Shown: piece after piece, positions 1-8,930 of the stretch
How positions within the stretch are numbered: the stretch's first letter is position 1
Layout: the number at the start of each line of letters is the position of its first letter
Source: DT-110 sp030148525
GTDB taxonomy: Bacteria; Bacteroidota; Bacteroidia; Chitinophagales; Saprospiraceae
Direction: 5' to 3'
Assembly: GCA_965227445.1 (NCBI GenBank)
Contig: OZ245751.1
Coordinates: 3,286,001-3,350,000 of the forward strand
DNA length: 64,000 bases
Position numbers and translations under genes: made by a program
The notes under the pieces: model-generated
Databases searched by the model: none
Told to the model about the DNA's origin: nothing
What the model saw: the letters and a program-made list of their open reading frames with translations, nothing else

Positions 1-670
1 ACTCCCTGGAAAATGCCCCCAAATACTGCCCCCTGGCATCAAAGAGCCTGATCTCAGAACGGACCAATTCGAGTGGCCATTGCGATTGGCTCGCATTAGG
101 TCCCCGCTGACGAAAAGAGCAGTCACAGCCGAGTTCCGTAAACTGATAGGTGATCGTCTGTTGATAACAGCCAAAATCCAGGCTGACCTGATAGGTACCC
201 GGTTCCGCAAAAATGCGTTCCAGCGACCGTGAACCATCGGACCAATTTGCCGTCCAGGCCGTTGAGTCCAGGGTAATCTTTATCGACTGCCCCCGGCAAA
301 GTTGTGTATCACGAGTCAGCTCGTGACTCGGCGGCTCCGGGCAAGGTTCGACAAAAACCGCATCCAGGTAATAATAGACGGAAGGACGCTCCCCGGGAGC
401 TCTTTCTTCACGGACCATAGCGTCATCCGATTGGAAATTACCGGGGACGGAGGCGGAGGAGCTTTCATCAGCACAGCGGTGATAGAAATCAGTCGTTTTG
501 TTATTGGGCGAATCCCAGGGTAAAGCCAGGTGAACCTGGCCGGGATAAGGCGGGCAAATCTCAAATTGATCAAAATCGGAATTGGGGACCAGGTTTTGCC
601 CCGACGAAAACGATACGGAACCCCCCCAAATCCACCAGCTCAACCACCCTTCCTGTTCCGCATATTTCAT
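1..670 (-). CDS. Partial exported protein (NLVPN..F-type N-terminal domain), 3' end outside window
   Basis: An uninterrupted minus-strand frame of about 223 codons starts at 670 (MKYAEQEGWL) and runs off the left edge. A short hydrophobic leader (residues 10-22) ends near SSGQ and is followed by NLVPNSDFDQFEICPP, the opening of a domain common on secreted Bacteroidota proteins, then a YYYLDAVFVEPCP block and a Cys-rich stretch ending CDCSF. The last visible residues (SEIRLFDARGQYLGAF) resemble the first strands of a T9SS type-A sorting domain, so little of the protein is probably missing. The middle of the usual N-terminal domain seems absent (see findings). A GAAGGA ribosome-binding site lies about 10 bases upstream of the ATG, and the preceding gene stops 15 bases earlier, so the two are probably cotranscribed. 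The function is unknown; export is inferred. Confidence 0.7.
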   Translation of the reverse strand, partial: MKYAEQEGWLSWWIWGGSVSFSSGQNLVPNSDFDQFEICPPYPGQVHLALPWDSPNNKTTDFYHRCADESSSASVPGNFQSDDAMVREERAPGERPSVYYYLDAVFVEPCPEPPSHELTRDTQLCRGQSIKITLDSTAWTANWSDGSRSLERIFAEPGTYQVSLDFGCYQQTITYQFTELGCDCSFRQRGPNASQSQWPLELVRSEIRLFDARGQYLGAFSRE

Positions 671-685
671 GGTTAAGACGTCCTT

Positions 686-1126
686 CTATTCCAGGCGCGA
701 AAAGTAACGCACCTCAAATCGTTCCTCCTTCTTTTCACCAAACATGGAGGTTTTTTCTTTACGCAGAACCAGCTGGTCATCGGTAAGAGCGACGATTTGG
801 AACCAGCCCCACCCTTCTTCCTTTTCTGATTGCCAATAGATGGTATCGTTTGACAATTCATAGGTATAGTGACGCGGATTATCAAATTTCCATTCTTCCA
901 TTCGGCCGTCCTTTGTGTACTGGTATTTTGCCCAATCTCCGGTATCGTCACGATCCCAAAAACTAAATCCATTGTAAAAAGAATAGACAGAATCAACTTG
1001 CCAGGTACCTACCAGCTTTTGGGAAGAAGGACTTTGCTGACATGAGCTGACCATTCCGAAAAGGAACATCATACCGAGGAAAATCGACGGAAAACATTTC
1101 ATGGAGTTCGATTCAGTTTTCAGCAT
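686..1126 (-). CDS. Small lipocalin-like lipoprotein, function unknown
   Basis: 146 residues from the ATG at 1126. An in-frame ATG at 1102 (MKCFPS) gives a cleaner lipoprotein signal: hydrophobic FLGMMFLFGMVSS followed by Cys. The mature part (KLVGTWQVDSVY, then KYQYTKDGRMEEWKF, then LSNDTIYW) matches the strand pattern of small lipocalin-like proteins of Bacteroidota, in which the GTW motif opens the barrel. It probably sits in the periplasm or on an outer-membrane leaflet. It lies after the SusD terminator and directly before the partial gene at the window start, so those two may be one unit. Which start is used is unsettled, and no enzymatic motif is visible. Confidence 0.75.
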   Translation of the reverse strand: MLKTESNSMKCFPSIFLGMMFLFGMVSSCQQSPSSQKLVGTWQVDSVYSFYNGFSFWDRDDTGDWAKYQYTKDGRMEEWKFDNPRHYTYELSNDTIYWQSEKEEGWGWFQIVALTDDQLVLRKEKTSMFGEKKEERFEVRYFSRLE

Positions 1127-1133
1127 ACAAGGT

Positions 1134-1186
1134 AAAAAAACAGTTCCCGGAATACAGCGGGGTGCTGTACTCCGGGACTGAAAAAA
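1134..1186 (-). terminator. Intrinsic terminator after susD
   Basis: A long hairpin at 1141-1180 (arms CCCGGAaTACAGC and GCTGTAcTCCGGG plus outer CAGT/ACTG) is followed on the minus strand by seven T residues (1134-1140). On the plus strand it is followed by AAAAAA. It separates the susD stop (1203) from the next gene. Confidence 0.8.
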
Positions 1187-1202
1187 GGGTCAGTTGGTAC
1201 GA

Positions 1203-2648
1203 TTAGTAATTTGGATTCTGGACTAGTGTACCATTACTCAAGTCAATTTCGCGCTGAGGAATGGCGAAATAGTAGTGCTTAGGACGTTGGAAAGCACGTG
1301 GTGGTTTGAAGGCGCCACGGTCAATTTGGTAGTGATCTACAATGTCAATTATGCCCGCTCTGTCCCAGCGCATCAGATCCTGGTGGCGTTGGTTTTCACC
1401 GGCCAGCTCTACACGGCGCTCGTGGATCAGTTCAGGCATACCGGCACCGCTTAAGGGAGCCAGCCCCACCCGGCTGCGGACTGCATTAATCTCTGTATCA
1501 CCGGCCCCATTGCCATTCTGGCGGATTTTGGCCTCGGCAACCATCAGGTACACATCGGAAGTCCGCAGAACGGGAACGTTCTGACTGCCATTGAGACCTC
1601 CGGTGGGTCGCCACGTTCCGAATTTACGAAAGTGGTATCCGGTACTTGACAGATCAGCGGTATATTCAGTAGGACCTAAATCACCACCCAGGTCGATTAT
1701 GTCACCGGGCTTCATAATGGAATAATCCAGGCGGGGATCATCCGCTTCGAATTCGTCCACCAGATCCTGAATAGGCTCGTGGAAATCCCATCCTCCCCAG
1801 GGACGGGGGGTAGAGTAGATTCGGTAGGCACAGGTTGTCCAGCCATCAAGAGCCTGTACCGCAAAGAGCATTTCGGGGTTGTTTTCTGTTTCAACCTGGA
1901 AGTTATCGCCGTAATCGGAAGCCAGCGGATAAGGCCCATTGATCACTTGCTCGCCGTATTCGATGACCTTAGGCAAGTCCTCCATGTAGAGATATAATTT
2001 GGCCAGAAAGCCATTTGCCGTGCCACTGGAAGGACGACCAATATCAGCTCCGGTGTAGGTGGCCGGCAGCAGATCAGCTGCTTGCAACCAATCAGATTCA
2101 ATCGCCGCCCGCATCTCTTCAACGGATGCTTTAGGCTTATTGAAGTTGTTATCCCGCACATCCTGTTCCGTGATTACGGGTACCTCTCCGTAGATGACGT
2201 GCAAACGCCAGGTAGCGAAACCGCGCATGAAGTAAGCTTCCCCCAGTACCCGGTTCTTCAAACTAGCATCCATATCGATGTCAGGGACGTTGATCAGGAT
2301 AGCATTAGCCCGGTTGATGATCTCGTATTTGCGAGTGTACCCGGAACGCAATTGGGCGTTCGATGGATCGAAAGTGAACTCTTCGATAGCTTGATCTTCA
2401 CCGTGGTCACCGGCCCGCCAAAAATCGTCGCTGCATATCTCAAAGGTCTGCTCGCCGTGTCCATAGAAACTCTCGTCGTTCAATGGATCATACATAGCAT
2501 TAGCTGCCGCTACCGCGTCGTCGCCATTGCGCCAAAAAGTGGCGGATGTTGCCTGGGCATAGGGGGTCGACTCGAGGAAGTCCTCACTGCACCCTACTGC
2601 CAACACAGTCAGTATTAGAAACAGAAAAAACCGATTCATGATAGTCAT
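1203..2648 (-). CDS. susD: RagB/SusD family nutrient-uptake lipoprotein
   Basis: 481 residues, the normal size for SusD proteins, which cap the SusC channel at the cell surface and bind the ligand. The signal ends in LAVGC (lipobox), followed by SEDFLESTPYAQATSATFW, the usual SusD N-terminus; the C-terminal part has VYLMVAEAKIRQ, RSRVGLAPL and HERRVELAGENQRHQDLMRW, the conserved SusD helix block. Start: ATG at 2648, with another in-frame ATG at 2639 (MNRFFLFL) equally compatible with the signal peptide. It lies 30 bases downstream of susC, so the two are cotranscribed. No glycoside hydrolase, sulfatase or protease is adjacent, so the substrate cannot be read from context. Confidence 0.95.
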   Translation of the reverse strand: MTIMNRFFLFLILTVLAVGCSEDFLESTPYAQATSATFWRNGDDAVAAANAMYDPLNDESFYGHGEQTFEICSDDFWRAGDHGEDQAIEEFTFDPSNAQLRSGYTRKYEIINRANAILINVPDIDMDASLKNRVLGEAYFMRGFATWRLHVIYGEVPVITEQDVRDNNFNKPKASVEEMRAAIESDWLQAADLLPATYTGADIGRPSSGTANGFLAKLYLYMEDLPKVIEYGEQVINGPYPLASDYGDNFQVETENNPEMLFAVQALDGWTTCAYRIYSTPRPWGGWDFHEPIQDLVDEFEADDPRLDYSIMKPGDIIDLGGDLGPTEYTADLSSTGYHFRKFGTWRPTGGLNGSQNVPVLRTSDVYLMVAEAKIRQNGNGAGDTEINAVRSRVGLAPLSGAGMPELIHERRVELAGENQRHQDLMRWDRAGIIDIVDHYQIDRGAFKPPRAFQRPKHYYFAIPQREIDLSNGTLVQNPNY

Positions 2649-2678
2649 GTCTTATTGGTTTTTGATAGATTTTGTCAA

Positions 2679-5600
2679 TTAAAATTGTGCGGATAATCCA
2701 AATGTCCATGTGCGAGCCTGTGGGTATTGCGCGAAATCCACGTTGCGCTGCAAGTTGCCATCCGTATATCCCAGTTCAGGGTCCAGGCCACTGTAATCGG
2801 TAATCGTGAATACATTTTGTCCGGTTACGTAAAAGCGTAGGTTCGTCATGCGGATGGATTCCGTTACGTTGGCTGGCAGGGTGTATCCGAGCGTAATATT
2901 CTTGAGGCGGAAAAAGCTGCCATCCTCGATGAACAGATCGGACGTCCGGTAATTCAGGTTATCGCGGTCAACGGTTGCTCGTGGGATGTCATTACTGGTA
3001 CCTTCACCCGTCCAGCGATTTTGCACGTCATCGTACAGATTGAAAGGATAGGATGCATCCAGTCCCTGCATGCGATCGGCATTGTAAATATCCACCCCGG
3101 CCACTCCGAGGAAGAAGAGATTCAGATCAAAGTTTTTATACCCCAAATTGGTGTTCAAGCCATAAGTAACAGCCGGGTTGGGATCACCCAGGATGGTGCG
3201 ATCTTCGTCATCGATAATACCGTCGCCATTGAGGTCCTGGAAGCGAACATCTCCTGGCTGGATCAGGCCGGCTTCACGACGTGGGTCATTGGCAATGTTG
3301 GGATCGTTGTTGATTTCAGAAGCATTCTGATACAGGCCGTTGGTACGCCATCCAAAGAAGGTGGCAATGGGTTCCCCTTCGAAGGTACGAGCAATCTCCT
3401 GATTGGGCCGACCATAGAACTGGGAAGCCAGAAAGTTGCCATTGAACAACTGAGTCACTTCCGTTTGAATGAAGGCAGCATTACCACTTACTGAATAGGA
3501 TAAGCCGCTATTAGTCCCCCCTCTGTACGACAGTTCCACTTCCAGTCCCTGGTTGCGCAACTCCCCGACGTTTTGATCGGGAACACTGGTTCGGCCAATA
3601 GTCCCCACCGTCGGTGGAGCCAGGAGCATATCCTTGGTATCTTTGATAAAGTAATTGAACGAACCAAACAGGCGGTTTTCCAGGAAGCCGACTTCCAATC
3701 CGAAATTGAGCATCTCGGCAGTTTCCCAGGAAATATTTTCATTGGGGATCCGGCTCAGGCTAGCTCCCACTACCTGATTATTTCCATCTAAACCAAAGCT
3801 GTAGCGACGACCACTGGATACTAGTGCCAGGTACTGCAAGTTGGCAACGTTCTGGTTACCCAACTGTCCCCAGCCACCGGTCACTTTCAGGAAACTGATA
3901 GCATCCACATTCTCAAAGAATTTCTCCCGGGAGATACGCCAGCCCACAGAAAATGCAGGAAAATTACCCCACCGGTTATCTTCCGCAAAACGGGAAGAAC
4001 CATCGCGACGGAAAGTAGCAGTCAGGAGGTAGCGACCATCGTAAGCGTAGTTCACCCGTGCAAACCCGGAGAGTAAGGAAAATTCGGAACGGGTGCCACC
4101 TGCCCCGGCAATGGTATTTCCGGCATTCAGAAAACGTTGATCTTCGCTTTCATTGGGAAAGTCGAGGCGTTCAGCTGAAATGTTCTCGGAGGAAAACTGT
4201 TGTGCAGTATATCCACCGACCAGGTTTAATGTGTGGACTTCGTTGAACACCTTTTCGTAGGACAGGAAGTATTCCCCCAACAGGGAATATGACTCGGAGT
4301 ATTGACGACGAAGAGAGTTTCGTGAGCGAGCACGTATCTGCTGATCGATAATGGGGAAAAACTCCGTTCGGTCGAAATAGGAAGCATCAGCAGCGAAATT
4401 TCCGCGCAACTTCAGACCCGGCAGGAATTCAATTTCCGCGAAAATATTACCGAGGAAACGATTATTAACAGCATTGTCATCTTCAATGTCGGTAGTAAAA
4501 ATCGGGTTGTTGATGTCGCCAAACTCGCCACTTACCTGAGAGGATCCATACTGACCGATTTCGTGGCCGGGCAGTGGCTCCGATACAATTACCGGCAGCC
4601 CCGGGTGGAAGCGAATGGCACTCCAGATAGTACCTGTCTGTGCCGAACTCGTATTAATGAAATTACCCTCCTGGCGTGTAAGCTGAAGATTCTCACCTAT
4701 AGTCAGCCAGTCGTTGACCTTAAGGGTAGAATTGAGTCGGCCGTAATACCTGTCAAAGAAAGAGTTGTCGATGGTTCCATCCTCACTGAAGTACCCTCCC
4801 GTGAAGGCATAGCTCAGGCGATCACTGCCACCACTAATGGTGAAATCGTAATTCTGGGTTACGCCTGTTTCGAAAAGCTCATCCTGCCAGTTGGTCCGCT
4901 GCGTTTGGAAAGCTGATTCATTCCAAATCTCGGGAACATCCTGCCCGCTATTCTGATAAGCTTCGCGTTTAACCGCGGCCAATTCACTGGCTTGCAGTAC
5001 ATCGATGCGACTGGATATATTCGATACACCGGCGTAAGCATTGAAGGTAACCGACGTTTTCTGATCAAAACTCCCTTGTTTGGTCGTTACAATGACGACC
5101 CCGTTGGCAGCTCGCTGACCGTAAATAGCGGAAGAGGAAGCATCTTTGAGCACCTCGATGGATTCAATGTCGTTCGGGTTAATGTCGTTGATACTTCCGT
5201 AGCTAAGTGGCACGCCGTCGACAACAATCAGGGGACTGGCATCATTGACGGTACCCGTACCGCGAATCCGGATGGACCCACCATTACCGGGAGCTCCGCC
5301 GTTGCGAACAACCGATACACCGGCAGCTCGTCCCTGTAGAGCCTGTGAGGCCCCCGCTACCGGCAGGTTACGCACCGCATCACCCTTTACGGAAGAAATG
5401 GCCCCCGTTACATCTTCCTTTTCCTGTGTTCCGTAGCCGACTACGAGTACCTCGTCTAATTGAGTTGAACCCAGGGTCATTGTAACATTTACCACTGCGC
5501 GGCCATCTACTGCCACCCGCTGGTTATTGTAACCAACGTAGGAAAAAACCAGTACAGGATTATCACCGGAGACAGCAATCTCGTAGGTTCCATCCATCTC

Positions 5601-5774
5601 CGTCACAGCACCCGTAGAAGTTCCTTCCACAACCACCGTAACGCCGATCAATGGTTCGCCTGAATCATCCGTAACTGTTCCGGATACCGTGCGATCCTGT
5701 GCAACCATTTGGGCCGCTATAAACAGGAAAAATAGTACACCTTTGAGTTTTGTGCACCGTGAAGCATCGTTCAT
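2679..5774 (-). CDS. susC: SusC/RagA family TonB-linked outer-membrane receptor
   Basis: 1031 residues. Signal peptide (FLFIAAQMVAQ), then a carboxypeptidase-D regulatory-like domain (about 30-110; SGTVTDDSGEPLIGVTV, TDMDG-type turn), a plug domain opening with QLDEVLVVGYGTQEKEDVTG and containing VRNGGAPGNGGSIRIRG, then a large beta barrel ending WTFGLSAQF with a terminal aromatic residue. SusC imports the ligand captured by SusD using proton-motive force passed on by TonB-ExbB-ExbD; an ExbBD/TonB set is encoded at 38.2-40.7 kb. The start ATG at 5774 is the only one consistent with the signal peptide. A 570-bp divergent region separates it from the XRE-cupin regulator, which is a reasonable candidate controller. 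The substrate is unknown. Confidence 0.96.
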   Translation of the reverse strand: MNDASRCTKLKGVLFFLFIAAQMVAQDRTVSGTVTDDSGEPLIGVTVVVEGTSTGAVTEMDGTYEIAVSGDNPVLVFSYVGYNNQRVAVDGRAVVNVTMTLGSTQLDEVLVVGYGTQEKEDVTGAISSVKGDAVRNLPVAGASQALQGRAAGVSVVRNGGAPGNGGSIRIRGTGTVNDASPLIVVDGVPLSYGSINDINPNDIESIEVLKDASSSAIYGQRAANGVVIVTTKQGSFDQKTSVTFNAYAGVSNISSRIDVLQASELAAVKREAYQNSGQDVPEIWNESAFQTQRTNWQDELFETGVTQNYDFTISGGSDRLSYAFTGGYFSEDGTIDNSFFDRYYGRLNSTLKVNDWLTIGENLQLTRQEGNFINTSSAQTGTIWSAIRFHPGLPVIVSEPLPGHEIGQYGSSQVSGEFGDINNPIFTTDIEDDNAVNNRFLGNIFAEIEFLPGLKLRGNFAADASYFDRTEFFPIIDQQIRARSRNSLRRQYSESYSLLGEYFLSYEKVFNEVHTLNLVGGYTAQQFSSENISAERLDFPNESEDQRFLNAGNTIAGAGGTRSEFSLLSGFARVNYAYDGRYLLTATFRRDGSSRFAEDNRWGNFPAFSVGWRISREKFFENVDAISFLKVTGGWGQLGNQNVANLQYLALVSSGRRYSFGLDGNNQVVGASLSRIPNENISWETAEMLNFGLEVGFLENRLFGSFNYFIKDTKDMLLAPPTVGTIGRTSVPDQNVGELRNQGLEVELSYRGGTNSGLSYSVSGNAAFIQTEVTQLFNGNFLASQFYGRPNQEIARTFEGEPIATFFGWRTNGLYQNASEINNDPNIANDPRREAGLIQPGDVRFQDLNGDGIIDDEDRTILGDPNPAVTYGLNTNLGYKNFDLNLFFLGVAGVDIYNADRMQGLDASYPFNLYDDVQNRWTGEGTSNDIPRATVDRDNLNYRTSDLFIEDGSFFRLKNITLGYTLPANVTESIRMTNLRFYVTGQNVFTITDYSGLDPELGYTDGNLQRNVDFAQYPQARTWTFGLSAQF

Positions 5775-5901
5775 AATTAGATAGGTTTGATTGATTTAAT
5801 TTGTATTCCGAAAAGGAAAATGAATGGTCAACTGGCGACCACTGCAGAAACATTTACCACAAAGAAAATCAATCAACCAGGAAGGTGTTAATCTGGTACT
5901 T

Positions 5902-6058
5902 TAAAGATAGGTTAAGTCAATAAATCATTATTAAAAACTAATAATCAATAATTTATGATAAAAGCCGCTTCCCCAACAATCAATTTTCATTAAATGAAAA
6001 CTAATTCTAATTAAGCTTTGTTAAGCCAGATTAATCCAGTCTTAACCTATTGTAAAAC
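5902..6058. promoter_or_regulatory. Divergent control region between susC and the XRE-cupin gene
   Basis: Of the 570-bp gap (5775-6344), the part with recognisable structure is a pair of identical decamers in opposite orientation: ATAGGTTAAG at 5907-5916 and CTTAACCTAT at 6041-6050. Each runs into a -7-like element reading away from the centre: TATCTTTA (5902-5909) toward susC and TATTGTAA (about 6049-6056) toward the regulator. A third GTTAAG lies near 6020. This fits two divergent promoters with a shared operator. The -33 elements are poor, so the promoter call is tentative. The rest of the gap is AT-rich and shows nothing else. Confidence 0.4.
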
Positions 6059-6344
6059 TATTCCAACCCCGCCGGTAGAAACAAAGTCTATATGGTAACA
6101 TACCAGGAATTATAAGCTGGAAATAGGGGGGTTGAACGAATCACACAGAAGTCACTATTTCCGCATTTTCGGGAGTTAATTGGCTTGTGCTCGTGATTTT
6201 CAACCGGGAAGTTCTATATTTATAAGCTACTACTGGCTTTCAGACATTCGACTTCCTGGCCCCACATCATATTTTCATCAGGAGATATACCTTGGTATTA
6301 ATTGGTTTTCACCTTGTCTTCTGGACGTTGTTAATGCTGCTTTC

Positions 6345-6986
6345 ATGAAACTTAATGCGGGCTACGCTATTCATAGGATCGGACCCAGACTTCGGTCATA
6401 TCGGAAGGAAAAAAACATGCGACTGGTTGATTTATCGAACCAGGCAAATATCAGTTCGGCCATGTTGTCGAAGATAGAGAATGGGCGGATTATCCCTACA
6501 ATCCCCACCCTATTTCAGTTGATCACCGCTCTGGACGTGGAACCATCCACTTTTTTTGCAGAGCTAAACGATCAAAACAAGTTTTCCAATTACCTTCTGA
6601 TCAGGCAGGAGAATTACGTATCTTATATCAAGGAAGAAAGTGCGCAAGGATTCAACTATCAGTCGATTCTCGAACACACCCTGGGGTCTGATAATTTCCA
6701 AATATCGCTGGTTACCCTGGATCCCGACAACAAGCGCCCACAGGTATCGACCAATGCTTTTGAGTTCCTTTTCCTCATTGAAGGTCAGATAAAATTTCAC
6801 CTGGAAGAAACGGTACTGGAGATCCGGAAAGGAGATTCGCTCTTTTTTGATGGCCGCATTCCGCACGTACCCATTAACACCCAAAAACAACCTGTGATCT
6901 ACCTGGTCATCTACTTTTTCATTATGGAAGAGCAGGATGAATCGGCCAAACCAGTCTCCAAAGAGATTCCGGGTGCCAGATCATAA
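6345..6986 (+). CDS. XRE-family transcriptional regulator with C-terminal cupin domain
   Basis: 213 residues from the ATG at 6345 (MKLNAGYAIHRIG). The frame is open further upstream from a TTG at 6180, but that stretch has no protein-like features. Residues 9-65 form an HTH-XRE domain (IGPRLRSYRKEKNMRLVDL, then ISSAMLSKIENG as recognition helix). Residues about 125-195 form a cupin-2 fold (FEFLFLIEGQIKFHLEE, EIRKGDSLFFDGRIPHVPIN). Such proteins bind DNA through the HTH and sense a small ligand in the cupin. It is divergent from susCD and could control that pair. A terminator follows. The ligand is not predictable from sequence. Confidence 0.88.
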   Translation: MKLNAGYAIHRIGPRLRSYRKEKNMRLVDLSNQANISSAMLSKIENGRIIPTIPTLFQLITALDVEPSTFFAELNDQNKFSNYLLIRQENYVSYIKEESAQGFNYQSILEHTLGSDNFQISLVTLDPDNKRPQVSTNAFEFLFLIEGQIKFHLEETVLEIRKGDSLFFDGRIPHVPINTQKQPVIYLVIYFFIMEEQDESAKPVSKEIPGARS

Positions 6987-7040
6987 AAAATCCGAAGACC
7001 GGCCCGGTGGTCGATCTTCGGAGTATGATGTATTTTTTTT
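6985..7040. terminator. Bidirectional terminator between convergent genes
   Basis: Imperfect hairpin with arms TCCGAAGA (6991-6998) and TCTTCGGA (7014-7021). It is flanked by AAAAAA on the left and T8 at 7033-7040, so it can serve the regulator (plus) and the reductase gene ending at 7050 (minus). Confidence 0.65.
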
Positions 7041-7049
7041 CGCCGGTCC

Positions 7050-8054
7050 TTAAAATCCGTTCACACCATTCACGGTCGTATACTTAAAGCTTATTTTCTT
7101 TTCCGGATTGATGATCTTAAAGGCCGACTGACACATCAAGGTAGCTTCGTGGAATCCGCACAGGATCAATTTCAGCTTTCCGGGGTAGGTATTGATATCA
7201 CCAACTGCGTAAATACCAGGAATATTGGTACTGTAATCGAGGGTGTCGACTACGATGGCGTTCTTATCAATATTCAGCCCCCAATCAGCAATGGGACCCA
7301 GTTTTGGCGAAAGCCCAAAGAGCGGAATAAAGTGATCCGTTGACTTAGTCAACTCTCCGCGTTCCTTGTGTTTAATCTTCACGTCGGTGAGGTGGCCGTT
7401 ACCGCCCAGTCCAATTGCTTGAGAGTCGGTTAGCAGATCAATACGGCCATCTTCTGCCAGTTGGAAGACTTTCTCTACGGAGTCGGGGGCACCCCGGAAT
7501 CCCTTGCGGCGGTGGATCAGGGTCACCTCCTTGGCCACTTCGGCCAGATAGATGGTCCAGTCCAACGCGGAGTCACCACCACCGGCCAGCACCACGCGCT
7601 TATCGCGGTATTTTTCCGGATCGCGAATGATGTACTCCACACCTTTATCTTCGAAGTGCTCCAGGTTTTCCAGAGGCGGCTTGCGGGGCTCAAAGCACCC
7701 CAATCCGCCGGCAATACAAATAACGGGAGCTTCGATAGTGGTCCCCTTATTCGTGCTTAGCCGAAAATGGCCATTCTCTTGCTTCTCGATCGATTCCGCA
7801 CGTTCCCCCAGGGTAAAACCCGGCTTGAAAGGAGCGATCTGCTCCATGAGGTTGTCGACCAACTCGCCGGCCAGGATCGATGGGTAGCCTGGAATATCAT
7901 AGATAGGCTTCTTTGGATAAATCTCCGAAAGTTGCCCGCCGGGCTGCCCCAGAGAGTCTACTAAGTGGCAGCGCATTTTCAGCAAACCGGCTTCGAAAAC
8001 AGTGAACAGGCCAACCGGACCTGCCCCAATGATCAAAATATCCGTCTGTATCAT
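7050..8054 (-). CDS. Ferredoxin-NADP+ reductase, thioredoxin-reductase-like type
   Basis: 334 residues. FAD-binding GAGPVGLFT at the N-terminus, NADP-binding VLAGGGDSALDW near 157, and a C-terminal FAD motif (GIYAVGDINTYPG). The CxxC of true thioredoxin reductases is absent; the equivalent position reads PIYDIPGYP, as in YumC-type flavodoxin/ferredoxin reductases. The enzyme would move electrons between NADPH and ferredoxin in the cytoplasm. It lies at the end of the sulfate-assimilation operon, 157 bases after cysH, with its own consensus -7 box, so it may be made independently as well as by read-through. Supplying reduced ferredoxin to the sulfite reductase is a natural inference from the position. 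Confidence 0.88.
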   Translation of the reverse strand: MIQTDILIIGAGPVGLFTVFEAGLLKMRCHLVDSLGQPGGQLSEIYPKKPIYDIPGYPSILAGELVDNLMEQIAPFKPGFTLGERAESIEKQENGHFRLSTNKGTTIEAPVICIAGGLGCFEPRKPPLENLEHFEDKGVEYIIRDPEKYRDKRVVLAGGGDSALDWTIYLAEVAKEVTLIHRRKGFRGAPDSVEKVFQLAEDGRIDLLTDSQAIGLGGNGHLTDVKIKHKERGELTKSTDHFIPLFGLSPKLGPIADWGLNIDKNAIVVDTLDYSTNIPGIYAVGDINTYPGKLKLILCGFHEATLMCQSAFKIINPEKKISFKYTTVNGVNGF

Positions 8055-8088
8055 GTCTATAGGATCATTGACAATTATTTAAGCGCGT

Positions 8089-8096
8089 CAAACATA
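8089..8096 (-). promoter_or_regulatory. Promoter -7 box for the ferredoxin-NADP reductase gene
   Basis: On the minus strand TATGTTTG matches the Bacteroidota -7 consensus TAnnTTTG exactly. A TTTC lies 22 bases upstream in place of the -33 TTTG. The predicted start of transcription is about 25-30 bases before the ATG at 8054. Confidence 0.5.
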
Positions 8097-8210
8097 CATA
8101 ATAATGGCTCGTTCTACGGAAACTTTTGTCATCCATGTAGATGCGAAACCGCAATAATGACAGTGCTCAAACAGAGTTATTAATGTGCATTTGTCTGGTT
8201 AGGGTACAAC

Positions 8211-8930
8211 CTAGGACTGCATTTTGTTTGCAAAATAATCGGGGTGTAGTCCACACTCCGTTTTTTCCTGCCCTTGCCACCGGCCCGAACGACCTTTGCC
8301 GCGTTCCGTACAGTGCGTGCAGCCAACCGACCCGAACCCTTCCGCTTCCAGCGGGTGTTGGGGTAAATTGTGGCAGGACACATGATACAGGAACTCTCCT
8401 TCGTCGATGTCGATGAGCGGGTGGCATTTGAGTACCTGACCGTCCCATTCGAATAATCGCTGATCCGAACGGAAGTCTGTCTGGTATCCCATCAACCCGG
8501 AAATCCATACGGAATAATCAGGTTTTATATCGTTGAGGGGCTCTACCTTGTTAATGTGACAGCACCGGTCAGGGTCGGAATTCCACAATTCCTGATCACG
8601 AGTTTCGGCGTGACGTTCCGGATTGGGGTGCACGTCGATCACCTCCAGCCCGAAATCTTCCGCCAGTTGTTGCTTATAGCGCAGCGTTTCGGGAAAGTGA
8701 TACCCGGTATCGATAAAGTGTATTTGCTGACCGGGATTAATCCGGCTGAGCAAATGCAGCAGGAACACTGATTTGGTCCCAAAGGAAGAGGTGATCAGGA
8801 TTTCGTCAGCATGGAAAAGTTCGTAAAGCTTTTCCAGGCGTTCCTGGAAATTCAGCGGTTCGAACAATTCGTTCAGATAGTCGACTTGTTGTTCCGGACT
8901 TGCTGCCGAAGTAGACCTAAAGTTTGTCAT
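8211..8930 (-). CDS. cysH: Phosphoadenylyl/adenylyl-sulfate reductase (4Fe-4S type)
   Basis: 239 residues. Reduces activated sulfate (APS or PAPS) to sulfite with thioredoxin as donor. Nucleotide loop SSFGTKSVFLLHLL (48-61), IDTGYHFPET (73-82), cysteine pair CC at 123-124, CTHC at 204-207 and the catalytic Cys in KTECGLH (Cys226). Four Fe-S cysteines plus the C-terminal one mark the bacterial assimilatory APS-reductase type rather than the cluster-free E. coli PAPS type. Its start overlaps the end of the upstream siroheme gene by 14 bases, so translation is probably coupled. No ATP sulfurylase gene (cysD/cysN or sat) is in the window. Confidence 0.94.
   Translation of the reverse strand: MTNFRSTSAASPEQQVDYLNELFEPLNFQERLEKLYELFHADEILITSSFGTKSVFLLHLLSRINPGQQIHFIDTGYHFPETLRYKQQLAEDFGLEVIDVHPNPERHAETRDQELWNSDPDRCCHINKVEPLNDIKPDYSVWISGLMGYQTDFRSDQRLFEWDGQVLKCHPLIDIDEGEFLYHVSCHNLPQHPLEAEGFGSVGCTHCTERGKGRSGRWQGQEKTECGLHPDYFANKMQS

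Noticed and set aside
2082..2618. 178-codon frame opposite susD
   Set aside because: It is antisense to a well-conserved SusD gene and has no recognisable domain.
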